Assembly (NCBI GenBank): GCA_904502235.1
Contig: CAJGDP010000015.1
Coordinates: forward strand, 1-42,268
DNA length: 42,268 nucleotides
Origin: an uncultured Bacteroidaceae bacterium
GTDB lineage: Bacteria; Bacteroidota; Bacteroidia; Bacteroidales; Bacteroidaceae
Reading direction: 5' to 3'
The notes below the pieces were generated by a model. That model was not told the origin of the DNA. It saw nothing but the letters and a program-made list of their open reading frames with translations, and searched no databases. Of this stretch, positions 6,674 through 14,085 are shown piece after piece (position 1 is the first letter of the stretch; the number at the start of each line of letters is the position of its first letter). Both the position numbers and the translations under genes were made by a program.

Positions 6674-7129
6674 TTATTCTTCAATTCTTGTCCAATAGAC
6701 GGTTTTACCTATTCCAAGAATGTTGCCATATACCTTGAGTGTCTTTGCATCCTTGAACTCGATATCAACGCTGTAGATTTTACCGCTTCCCGGGTCGTAG
6801 ATTTTAGTGTCGGTCCACTCCTTGTCTTTGGCATCGTATTTGAGCCCCTTAACGAGTATAACCTTGTCAAGGTCGACATTACGCAAACTCTTGTCGGGGT
6901 TCTTTGCATCCTTGCGTTTGTTACCGTTGGCATCAAATGCCTTCTCCACCCAATAGACCTGTGCTGTGTATGTGCCGTCAGCCTCTTTTGTAATCTTGAT
7001 TTTGCTCTTGCTTCCATCCTTTATGCTTAGATAGTTACCAAGAATGTTGTCGCCTTTTGAGTTGAGGTCTTGTGCATTTACGGTAAGTGTTACCAAAGCA
7101 CAGATGATTGTAAATAAAATCTTTTTCAT
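6674..7129 (-). CDS. Secreted DUF2147-family protein
   Basis: 151 residues from the ATG at 7129. A signal peptide (KKILFTIICALVTLTVNAQ) is cleaved after about residue 20. The mature part follows the DUF2147 plan: an N-terminal GNYLSIKDG segment, K-I-K-I strands, YDPGSGKIYSVDIEF, then an end motif with LKVYGNILGIGKTVYWTR. DUF2147 proteins are small periplasmic or outer-surface proteins of unknown biochemical role. The frame extends upstream with two other ATGs (7138 and 7243). The one at 7243 lies upstream of the promoter and is excluded; 7138 would add only MYK. It is followed by the shared terminator at 6627-6666 and appears to be a single-gene unit. Confidence 0.88.
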   Translation of the reverse strand: MKKILFTIICALVTLTVNAQDLNSKGDNILGNYLSIKDGSKSKIKITKEADGTYTAQVYWVEKAFDANGNKRKDAKNPDKSLRNVDLDKVILVKGLKYDAKDKEWTDTKIYDPGSGKIYSVDIEFKDAKTLKVYGNILGIGKTVYWTRIEE

Positions 7130-7187
7130 TTTGTACATGTTTGTTGTTTGATTTTGTACAAAATTAATGTTTAATTTACTTTCGCTC

Positions 7188-7216
7188 CAAAAATACCAAG
7201 TGTAAATTGTTACAAA
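7188..7216 (-). promoter_or_regulatory. Promoter of the DUF2147 gene
   Basis: On the minus strand TTTG (7213-7216), a 17-nt spacer and TATTTTTG (7188-7195) match the Bacteroidetes promoter. Transcription would start near 7182, leaving a leader of about 50 nt before the ATG at 7129. Confidence 0.7.
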
Positions 7217-7273
7217 TTGCACAAGTTTAACTATTTTGTGCAATAAATGAATACTTGTTGTTTAATATGTACA

Positions 7274-8497
7274 TTACTCCATTACATATTCATATCCCAG
7301 TCCGTTTATCGTATCAATGACCTTTGGGCTATCAATGTTCTCTCCGGTGAGATAAGCTGCACCTTCGGAAAGTTCCACGCGTACCGAGTATACGCCTTCG
7401 ATGCCCGACAGGGCTTTTTCGACATTTGCTTTGCAGTGATTGCACATCATGCCGTTGATTCTGAATCTTTGCTCTGTTATGGCTACGGTCTTTTTCTTTC
7501 TGAATTTCATAACAAATCCTACGAAAAGCAATATCATAAATACGATGCTTGATATTGTCTGCCACCAGGGTGTTGTGGTGTCACAACATCCTGCAGTATG
7601 TCTGTGGCTGATGTTGGCAAACCATTCATGGGGCAGGGCGTAGTCTACAAACAAACCGAAACCAATGGCTCCAAGCATAATGGTTGCCAGATATGTTATA
7701 AGTGTCTTACGTCCCAATACCTTATTTATTACAAGTATTGTTGCCATGTTTGTGGCAGGTCCTGCCATTAAAAGTACCAATGCCGCACCGGGTGAGAGTC
7801 CCTTGAGCATGAGTGCCGCGGCAATGGGGATGGAGCCTGTTGCGCATAGATACATGGGCATTGATACGGCAAGTATCATTATCATGTTCAAAAGCGGATA
7901 CTTATTGAGCGTTACAAAGAAGTTGTCGGGGAGCAGGACTGTTATTGCCGCTGCAACCACAAGACCGATGACAATCCATTTGCCGATATCCTGTATCATG
8001 TCGACGAATCCGTAACGGAGCGTTCCTATGATTTTTTCTGTAATGCTCTTCTTTTCTGTTTGCGGTGTTGTCTGTTGTGCGGGTTTCTGCTCATTCCTGC
8101 AGATTCTGTTCGTTATTACACCTCCTGCAATAGCCGTTACAAAAGCAACAACCGGGCGTATGATGGCAAATGGTAAACCTATAACAGATGCAGTGGCAAG
8201 AATGGAATCCACACCTGTCTGTGGAGTGGAAATCAGGAACGATACCGTTGCTCCTTTTGATGCGCCTTCGCGATAGAGCGAAGCTGCTGTAGGAATTACT
8301 CCGCATGAGCATAATGGCAACGGCACTCCAAAGAGTGCGGCCCAGAGTACTGAACTGAAATTGTTCTTGGATAGTCTGTCGGCATATATGCGACGGGGTA
8401 CGAATTCATGCAGTATTCCTGCTATAAGAAATCCCAGCAACAGGTATGGCGTCATTTCGTTAAGCAGGTCTATGAGTGGGGTTATGTATTCTTTCAT
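7274..8497 (-). CDS. SO_0444-type Cu/Zn efflux permease with C-terminal heavy-metal-binding domain
   Basis: 407 residues from the ATG at 8497. The N-terminal ~300 residues form a DUF318/ArsP-like permease with many hydrophobic helices and the motif LCSCGVIPTAASL, followed by a second half with a related helix pattern. The C-terminal ~63 residues are a heavy-metal-associated (HMA) domain with CxxC at C352-C355 (MMCNHCKANVEKAL). This permease-HMA architecture is annotated as SO_0444-family copper/zinc efflux. A histidine- and cysteine-containing loop (HRHTAGCCDTTT) precedes the last helix and could bind metal. An upstream in-frame ATG at 8539 lies within the promoter, so 8497 is the start. The promoter carries a perfect 13-bp inverted repeat suited to a metal-responsive repressor. 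Confidence 0.88.
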   Translation of the reverse strand: MKEYITPLIDLLNEMTPYLLLGFLIAGILHEFVPRRIYADRLSKNNFSSVLWAALFGVPLPLCSCGVIPTAASLYREGASKGATVSFLISTPQTGVDSILATASVIGLPFAIIRPVVAFVTAIAGGVITNRICRNEQKPAQQTTPQTEKKSITEKIIGTLRYGFVDMIQDIGKWIVIGLVVAAAITVLLPDNFFVTLNKYPLLNMIMILAVSMPMYLCATGSIPIAAALMLKGLSPGAALVLLMAGPATNMATILVINKVLGRKTLITYLATIMLGAIGFGLFVDYALPHEWFANISHRHTAGCCDTTTPWWQTISSIVFMILLFVGFVMKFRKKKTVAITEQRFRINGMMCNHCKANVEKALSGIEGVYSVRVELSEGAAYLTGENIDSPKVIDTINGLGYEYVME

Positions 8498-8504
8498 ATG
8501 TAAA

Positions 8505-8543
8505 ATCTTTGCATAGTAATCATCAATAAAACTATGCAAAGAT
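8505..8543. promoter_or_regulatory. Perfect 13-bp inverted repeat over the efflux-permease promoter (candidate operator)
   Basis: ATCTTTGCATAGT (8505-8517) and ACTATGCAAAGAT (8531-8543) are exact inverse copies with a 13-nt spacer. On the minus strand the right arm contains the -7 box TATCTTTGC (8536-8544), so transcription should begin near 8529, between the arms. The full hairpin would then not be transcribed, and the repeat is more likely a DNA operator than an RNA structure. The half-site resembles the -7 consensus, so part of the symmetry could be incidental. Confidence 0.6.
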
Positions 8544-8586
8544 ATCTTTTTTGTGAATAAACAGTAATAACTATTTTTGTGAAAAA

Positions 8587-9741
8587 CTATCTTTTTTTCT
8601 CATTTTCGATGATATTCAGGTTTACAAGAGCCTGTTCATCTCCCATCTCAGCCGCTTTGCGGAATGCCTTTTCTGCCGCATGCCGATGGTGTCGGTGGTA
8701 TTCAATAACTCCCTGCAGATTTAGTACACGCGGATCGTTTTTGTGATTCTTTAATTCGTCTATCATTTTGCGGTAGTCGGGTTTGGGGTTGTTTATAAGT
8801 TCATCGATGATCTCGTTCAATGCAAGGGCTGTGCTGTCGGGGGTGTTGTTATAGTATATGCCTGTGCAGCATGCCATGCGTCGTGCGGGTGAGCGGTGAT
8901 TGCTTCTTCCGCCGTCGGCTATCTCAAAAATGGAGTCAGGTAGATAGTGCGCTTTCTTAATATGGTCGCGTATTGCTTTGGCACGTGCATATCCAAGCCC
9001 TTTGTTTGAATCTTCGGAACCGTCGGAGGATGTGTAACCTACAAATTGTATTGCTTCAATTGTGGTGGTGCTGTCGGAAAGCACTTCTTCTATTATTCCC
9101 ATAAGTTCCTCTATCGATTCTGCATTCTGCAGATATGCAGGATTCAGCTTGGAACTGTTGGTGGTATAGCGTACAATGCTTGGAGTGATGTCTGCCTGCC
9201 CTGCATTCTCCTTGCTCAACGGAGTGTAGTGGCTTATATTCTTTACATAAGGGTGTTCTGTTGCAATATGGTCGGCAATGCTGCGTGCCGGTTCTGCTCT
9301 GTGGCAACTCATGGAGGGAACCGGCGGCATGCAGATGGACAGGGTGTCGCACGATGTACTGCATCCGTTCCTGTTGTAGTATTCGCAATATGTTATTCCG
9401 TAAACTGTGTCGTTTATAGCTGTTTCCGGAATGCTTATAGTACATGCTTCCCATCCTGTCGGTGAGAGTCGCGGAGCGTTCCCGTATCTTTTGATGTATC
9501 TCTTGTTATATCTCTTGCCTTGATAATGTCGGGTGGTGGAACTTATGCACGTGTCGGGTGTACACAGGTGTGTAACCACAAGCATGCCGTCGCTTGGTGG
9601 AATGTCGGGCGTGTTGTATTCAAAAGTGAAATGCCAACAGCTGTCGCTATGTGCTACGTTGCAACTTTCGGGTGATATCTGTGCATGCAGGGTGTAGCAC
9701 GCAGATAACAATAGGATAAAACAGAATAGTCTTGATTTCAT
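8587..9741 (-). CDS. OmpA-like envelope protein with C-terminal repeat helices
   Basis: A 384-residue exported protein. The signal sequence contains LLLSAC, a plausible lipobox with Cys15, but a signal peptidase I site after HAQ (residue 21) is equally possible. Residues ~25-190 are cysteine-rich and unrecognised. Residues ~190-300 look like an OmpA C-terminal peptidoglycan-binding fold: a strand with RYTTNSSKLNP, the helix ESIEELMGIIEEVL, then IEAIQFVGYTSSDGS-EDSNKGLGYARAKAIRDHI. The tail ends with a TPR/Sel1-like helical pair (GVIEYHRHHRHAAEKAFRKA). It lies 56 nt after the HAD gene on the same strand and may be the last gene of that operon. A hairpin covers its start codon. Confidence 0.75.
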   Translation of the reverse strand: MKSRLFCFILLLSACYTLHAQISPESCNVAHSDSCWHFTFEYNTPDIPPSDGMLVVTHLCTPDTCISSTTRHYQGKRYNKRYIKRYGNAPRLSPTGWEACTISIPETAINDTVYGITYCEYYNRNGCSTSCDTLSICMPPVPSMSCHRAEPARSIADHIATEHPYVKNISHYTPLSKENAGQADITPSIVRYTTNSSKLNPAYLQNAESIEELMGIIEEVLSDSTTTIEAIQFVGYTSSDGSEDSNKGLGYARAKAIRDHIKKAHYLPDSIFEIADGGRSNHRSPARRMACCTGIYYNNTPDSTALALNEIIDELINNPKPDYRKMIDELKNHKNDPRVLNLQGVIEYHRHHRHAAEKAFRKAAEMGDEQALVNLNIIENEKKR

Positions 9742-9772
9742 AAGGGTAATGTTATTTGTTGTTTACCCTTAT
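9740..9772 (-). promoter_or_regulatory. Hairpin sequestering the start codon of the OmpA-like gene
   Basis: A perfect 10-bp inverted repeat (ATAAGGGTAA 9740-9749, TTACCCTTAT 9763-9772) has a 13-nt loop. In the minus-strand mRNA the 3' arm ends with the first two bases of the AUG at 9739-9741. There is no T-run after it, so it is not a terminator. It could limit translation initiation. Confidence 0.5.
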
Positions 9773-9797
9773 AAAACACTTTGCAGACGATTTCTGT

Positions 9798-10514
9798 TTA
9801 CATCTGCTCTATTATTTGGGGTACGTTTGCGATATTGTCTGTTGTTACTGTGGGCTCGTATCCTTGGATTATGGGTTCTTCTTCCCAACAGATGTTCTTA
9901 AGCCATATTGTTCTGCAACCGAGTATGCCGGCAGGGTGTATATCCTTGCGGTATGAATCGCCTATTACCACAATTTCCTGCGGTTTGAGTCCCAATGCCT
10001 CTACGCCTAACGCAAAAAGAGCCGGGTCGGGCTTACGCAGTCCTACAACCGACGACTCTACAATTTCTTTGAAATATTCAGAAAGTCGGAACTCTTTGAG
10101 TACCGTGGGCATATTGCCATAGAAGTTTGTAACAAGTACAAGCGGATATTTTCCGGAGAGTCTCTCAACAATGGCGCAACTGGTTTTCAAGGTCTCTTTT
10201 ACCTTATTATAACAAGCATCGGCTATCTCCATAGCTTTCTCGTCGCAGAAATGGTTGTCGGGCAATGTGTCGCGGAGATACTGGAATTGTATTGCCAATT
10301 TTTTCCTTAATAGTGAGTGGAATGTATCTGTCGGCTCAATTATCGGATTCTTTGCGAGGGAACGTTCGCCATGGACATAGGCTTCGCGGTATGTGTCGTG
10401 TGTTATCGCAACGCCTGAATTGCGGTACTCTTCCCAGATGAACTCACCCCAATGTATGCCGTTGGTGTCGATTGTACCGCCGTAGTCAAAAATTATTCCT
10501 TTAATTGAACTCAT
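9798..10514 (-). CDS. HAD-superfamily hydrolase (probable phosphatase)
   Basis: A 238-residue soluble Rossmann-fold enzyme. Motif I is IIFDYGGTID with nucleophile D10, but the second catalytic Asp of the usual DxD is Gly12. Motif II is LVLVTNF. Motif III lysine is in GLRKPDPALF. Motif IV is IVVIGDSYRKDI. The cap is the four-helix type of subfamily I (YjjG/Gph-like). Its start overlaps the end of the CDP-alcohol phosphotransferase gene by 14 nt, so a coupled function is likely, such as dephosphorylating that enzyme's product or supplying an alcohol. The DxG change occurs in some active HAD phosphatases, so loss of activity cannot be assumed. Confidence 0.85.
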   Translation of the reverse strand: MSSIKGIIFDYGGTIDTNGIHWGEFIWEEYRNSGVAITHDTYREAYVHGERSLAKNPIIEPTDTFHSLLRKKLAIQFQYLRDTLPDNHFCDEKAMEIADACYNKVKETLKTSCAIVERLSGKYPLVLVTNFYGNMPTVLKEFRLSEYFKEIVESSVVGLRKPDPALFALGVEALGLKPQEIVVIGDSYRKDIHPAGILGCRTIWLKNICWEEEPIIQGYEPTVTTDNIANVPQIIEQM

Positions 10515-11454
10515 ATCCGCTTTCTATTTTTTTTCTTAACCTTTCGGACAATGTCTCGTGCTTGTACTGTGTGTATAGGAACAGTGCCATGAGTACAACC
10601 ATCTCAAATACTATGTATAGCCACAGCTGGTCTATTAGCATGGTGAAGCATAGTGTTATTGCGCGTGAATTGAACGTGAGTATATTGGTATACTTCATCA
10701 GGGGCAGGCTTCCCTTGCGGAACTCATGGCGTAGTGATGCCGGTATGTCCGTTCCGTATTTTGCGTGTACCGTCTTTATGAATCTCTGGAATTTGGGCGA
10801 CATCCTTTCCTGATTCTCCACATATGCTACATAAAACCTGAGGAATAGTTTCCAAAAGAAGGTTGTTCGCCACGATGTGGCTTCATACTCCTTCTTTTCC
10901 ATAATGGAGTTGTGGAATTCGTTGCCGTTCTTCTCGTTCGTGAAGTACATGTGTATGTTCCTGTAGTAGTCGGCAAGCTGGCATTGTGAACCGTGTATCC
11001 AAAAACCGCAGAACGATAACAGAATCCAGATGATAACGCCCCAGTTGTATTCGGGTGCGAACGGTATGGGCTTGTCGGTTTCGCGCACGGCAATGGCAAG
11101 ATATATGAAAAAGAACCAGCAGTCGCCGGCAAAACCGTCGAGAATACGTCCCCAGCGTGTTTTCTGTCCGGTGATGCGTGCAAGTTGTCCGTCGGTGCTG
11201 TCGTAAAGGTTAGCCCAGATAAGCAACAATATGCCAAGAATGTTCCAGCGAAGGTTTTCCTGCATAAAGCATATGCCTGCACCGACACCTAGGAATATTG
11301 ATGCAATGGTGATTATGTTAGGGTGAATACCGCGGTTCCTGAAAAACAGGGCGCAGTGAAAACCCAAGGGACGGTAGAACCACATGTCAAGAAATTCTTC
11401 AGTGTCTGCCGATTTTATCGAAGCGCGATACAACTCTTTATCTTCTTCTTTCAT
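10501..11454 (-). CDS. CDP-alcohol phosphatidyltransferase family membrane enzyme
   Basis: A 317-residue polytopic membrane protein that would transfer a phospho-alcohol from a CDP-alcohol to an acceptor hydroxyl. The family motif begins D85-x2-D88-G-x2-A92-R93 and continues through G102 and D106. The final Asp is at 111, one residue later than the usual D-x3-D spacing (LDGFAGD). Hydrophobic helices flank the motif; a hydrophilic insert of about 90 residues (~175-260) precedes the last helices, and the C-terminus is basic. The start overlaps the ATP-grasp stop by 4 nt. The nucleotidyltransferase two genes upstream could make its CDP- or NDP-linked substrate. The product is unknown; an inositol- or other polyol-type lipid or soluble phosphodiester are both possible. 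Confidence 0.87.
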   Translation of the reverse strand: MKEEDKELYRASIKSADTEEFLDMWFYRPLGFHCALFFRNRGIHPNIITIASIFLGVGAGICFMQENLRWNILGILLLIWANLYDSTDGQLARITGQKTRWGRILDGFAGDCWFFFIYLAIAVRETDKPIPFAPEYNWGVIIWILLSFCGFWIHGSQCQLADYYRNIHMYFTNEKNGNEFHNSIMEKKEYEATSWRTTFFWKLFLRFYVAYVENQERMSPKFQRFIKTVHAKYGTDIPASLRHEFRKGSLPLMKYTNILTFNSRAITLCFTMLIDQLWLYIVFEMVVLMALFLYTQYKHETLSERLRKKIESGYEFN

Positions 11455-12272
11455 ATTGTTGTCTTGCTTATTATCTGTTTTGCAATCTCCCTTGCCGCTT
11501 CATCCCTGACGGATGAGAAACTTGGAAAATCGTTCAAATCTATTAATATTATGTTTCCTTCTTCATCCACAATGCAGTCGCCACCGTATATCTCCAAGCC
11601 TATGGCTCTTGCCGCTTTTGCAACAAGGCTGTGCATGGCTTCTGTGTCAAAAGGGTGGTGCATTGTTTCTCCGTTGAACTTCTCAAGTCCGAATTTCGTT
11701 TTGTCCGCATTAGGGTAGCTGTATGTGAAATAGTCGCTTCCCACTCCGTAGAACTTTATTATATCGCCTTGGCAGTGAACGGTATGGATAAATGTCTCTA
11801 TACCTCTGTTTCGCATGTCGGCAATGGCTTCTGCCGCCTCTTTTTTGTTGGTGGCGTAGCGGATATCATTCTTGTGGCAACTCCATCCATCTCCGCGCTT
11901 TATCCATGCAGGAAAAGTAAGTCCGCTTAAATCCTCTTCCTTTGCTATAATGCGGAACAAAGGCTGGGAAATGGCGTTCTTTTCAAGAATATCCATTACT
12001 CTTATGCGTGAACAGTTCTCCACCGATTCAGGCGTGTTTACAACCGTTATGCCTCTCTTTTGGGCATCCTTCAGTTTTTCCAAAACCTCGGGTGTCCTTG
12101 ACATGTGGCACACCAGATGGGTGTCGTCGGGAATGTCTGCTCCCTCATCAAGTGCAACGACATTTGCCCCCAAGACAGTCAGTTCCTTTGATATGCTCTC
12201 CAATATGGCAGCATCGTTTGTTACCATATTGGGTGAATTCTTGGGGTTGCGTGCAATTGTTACGATTTTCAT
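11451..12272 (-). CDS. ATP-grasp domain protein (RimK-like, divergent)
   Basis: 273 residues. The N-terminal pre-ATP-grasp part contains VNTPESVENCSRIRVMDIL, the typical position where a ligase binds its second nucleotide strand. Middle strands carry AWIKRGDGWSCHKND. The C-terminal metal-binding segment is GGDCIVDEEGNIILIDLNDFPSF, in which the usual Glu of E-x-N is Asp. ATP-grasp enzymes form amide or other acyl bonds through an acyl-phosphate, so it may ligate an amino acid or other amine or acid to the intermediate made by its neighbours. It overlaps both neighbouring genes by 4 nt. The substrate cannot be read from the sequence. Confidence 0.75.
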   Translation of the reverse strand: MKIVTIARNPKNSPNMVTNDAAILESISKELTVLGANVVALDEGADIPDDTHLVCHMSRTPEVLEKLKDAQKRGITVVNTPESVENCSRIRVMDILEKNAISQPLFRIIAKEEDLSGLTFPAWIKRGDGWSCHKNDIRYATNKKEAAEAIADMRNRGIETFIHTVHCQGDIIKFYGVGSDYFTYSYPNADKTKFGLEKFNGETMHHPFDTEAMHSLVAKAARAIGLEIYGGDCIVDEEGNIILIDLNDFPSFSSVRDEAAREIAKQIISKTTI

Positions 12273-12967
12273 TTTTCGGAAATGAACTTTTCTGCTTTCA
12301 GTATATCCTCGGCGTGGTCGATGTCTATTATTTTCCCCATGGGAAAGGCGGTCAATTTCATACCGCTTTCCACCAGTCGACGTTGGAAATTACGCATACG
12401 GTGCACACCGTCTGCCATGCATCGGTCAAGAATGTCGAGAGTCTTTGGCGATAGTCCGTATATACCGCCCGAAATAAAGTGTGTATCGGCATTCGGCATG
12501 TCGCAGAAGGCTGTTATCTGCATATCATCGTTTGTGGCAACGTATAGTGGCTTTTCATCATCGATGTAGTCTGTGACAGCCATAATGCCGTCGCAGTCGC
12601 ATTCTTCCAGATTCTTTATGTATTGCGCGAACTCCTCCTCCTTGAACAGAGTATCTACTGTGGTCAGACAGAATTTTTCATCACGCAACAGGTGGCTGAG
12701 TGCATGCATGCTGTGCATAGAACTCGGCGTGCTTTTGACAACGATGTTTATGGGGCATCCAGCATCAATGGTGTTCAGGAACTCCACCGTTTCGGGTTGT
12801 TGCTCGTTTACAATAATGTTGATGCTTGTTGCACCGTTACGGGCAAAAATCCTTATAAGATGTTCTATTATGGGAACGCCATTGAGCTCTACCAATGGTT
12901 TGGGCTTTGTTACTCCTTCGTTGGCAAGCCTCGACCCTTCACCTGCCGCTATTATTGCAAACTTCAT
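12269..12967 (-). CDS. Sugar-phosphate / phospho-alcohol nucleotidyltransferase
   Basis: A 232-residue protein with the NTP-transferase fold. The signature is at the N-terminus (IIAAGEGSRL, then TKPKPLVELNGVPIIEH), and there is a metal-binding Asp in LTTVDTLF. The size and KPKPL motif resemble the short cytidylyltransferases that activate phosphocholine or inositol-phosphate, rather than longer hexose-1-phosphate enzymes. Paired with a CDP-alcohol phosphotransferase it probably makes the CDP-linked donor. The start codon overlaps the pdxA stop by 1 nt (TAATG), so translation is coupled. Substrate not determined. Confidence 0.85.
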   Translation of the reverse strand: MKFAIIAAGEGSRLANEGVTKPKPLVELNGVPIIEHLIRIFARNGATSINIIVNEQQPETVEFLNTIDAGCPINIVVKSTPSSMHSMHALSHLLRDEKFCLTTVDTLFKEEEFAQYIKNLEECDCDGIMAVTDYIDDEKPLYVATNDDMQITAFCDMPNADTHFISGGIYGLSPKTLDILDRCMADGVHRMRNFQRRLVESGMKLTAFPMGKIIDIDHAEDILKAEKFISEK

Positions 12968-14067
12968 TAATCTTCGTTGTCAGCTTGTTGCAGGTTCAGA
13001 CGGTTGCTGTCATCGCGCTTCTCGAAATACATCTTACGCAAAGGATTGCGTCGCGCCTTGTCATACATATTGCGGTTGCGCATAATATCTATGGCTGCAT
13101 ATATTGCCTGACGGAATGAGTTCTCGTCGGCGATGCCTTTTCCGGCAATGTCGAGCGCTGTACCATGCGCCGGTGATGTACGTACGATATCCAATCCTGC
13201 TGTAAAGTTGATACCGTCGTTCATGGCAAGAGCCTTCAATGGTGCCAAGCCCTGGTCGTGGTACATTGCAAGTATTGCATCGAAACTGTCGTATTTGCCA
13301 CTTCCCATAAAGCCGTCTACAGCGAATGGACCGTAACAGAATATACCGCTGTCGTTCATCTTGCGGACGGTTGGCGCGATTACCTCCTGCTCTTCTGTGC
13401 CGAGCAAGCCGTTGTCGCCAGCGTGCGGATTAAGCGACAGTACCGCAATCTTGGGGGCATCAATGTTGAAATCTCTTTTCAGACTGTTGTTCAGCAGGGT
13501 AATCTTCTCTTCGAGCAATTCCGGAGTAATTGCTGCCGGGATGTCGCGCAGAGGCATGTGTGATGTGGCAACCGCAACTCTCATATCTCCACTGCACAAT
13601 ATCATCAAGGCTTTATCCTCGCCACCGCAACGCTCCTGCAGGTATTCAGTATGTCCGGGGAAGGTGAAATTCTCGTTCTGTATTGCGCTTTTGTTGATTG
13701 GCGATGTTACAAGAACATCGATTTTGCCGTCCTGAAAATCTTTTGTAGCTGCTTCCAATGCCTGGAATGCTGCCATGCCGGCTTCGTTGCTTACTGTTCC
13801 CAATTCAATATGCAGCTCGTCGCTGTTGCAGTTGATGATGTTCAGTTTGCCTGCCTGTGCCTCGTTCACATCGGCAATGGCATTGTATGGAGTCTCCATC
13901 TCAAGTGCCTTGCGGTGGTATGCCGCGGCCTTGGGTGAACCATATACAATGGGTGTGCATATATCGAACATCTCCTGATTGTCAAAGGTCTTCAGGATTA
14001 TTTCATAACCGACACCATTGGTATCGCCCTGTGTTATTCCTACGCGGATATTTCTATTTTCGCTCAT
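12967..14067 (-). CDS. pdxA: 4-hydroxythreonine-4-phosphate dehydrogenase PdxA
   Basis: NAD-dependent oxidation of 4-phosphohydroxy-L-threonine in the DXP-dependent pyridoxal phosphate pathway; a cytoplasmic dimer. It starts RVGITQGDTNGVGYEI, the PdxA N-terminal strand. The three metal-ligand histidines are in FPGHTEYL, LNPHAGDNG and YHDQGLAPLK, and the family signature GLDIVRTSPAHGTALDIAGKG is complete. At 366 residues it is slightly longer than E. coli PdxA (329), with a charged C-terminal tail. It lies 18 nt after the DUF4837 gene and overlaps the nucleotidyltransferase gene, placing it mid-operon. Confidence 0.96.
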   Translation of the reverse strand: MSENRNIRVGITQGDTNGVGYEIILKTFDNQEMFDICTPIVYGSPKAAAYHRKALEMETPYNAIADVNEAQAGKLNIINCNSDELHIELGTVSNEAGMAAFQALEAATKDFQDGKIDVLVTSPINKSAIQNENFTFPGHTEYLQERCGGEDKALMILCSGDMRVAVATSHMPLRDIPAAITPELLEEKITLLNNSLKRDFNIDAPKIAVLSLNPHAGDNGLLGTEEQEVIAPTVRKMNDSGIFCYGPFAVDGFMGSGKYDSFDAILAMYHDQGLAPLKALAMNDGINFTAGLDIVRTSPAHGTALDIAGKGIADENSFRQAIYAAIDIMRNRNMYDKARRNPLRKMYFEKRDDSNRLNLQQADNED

Positions 14068-14085
14068 GCTATATGATTTTTGTTC

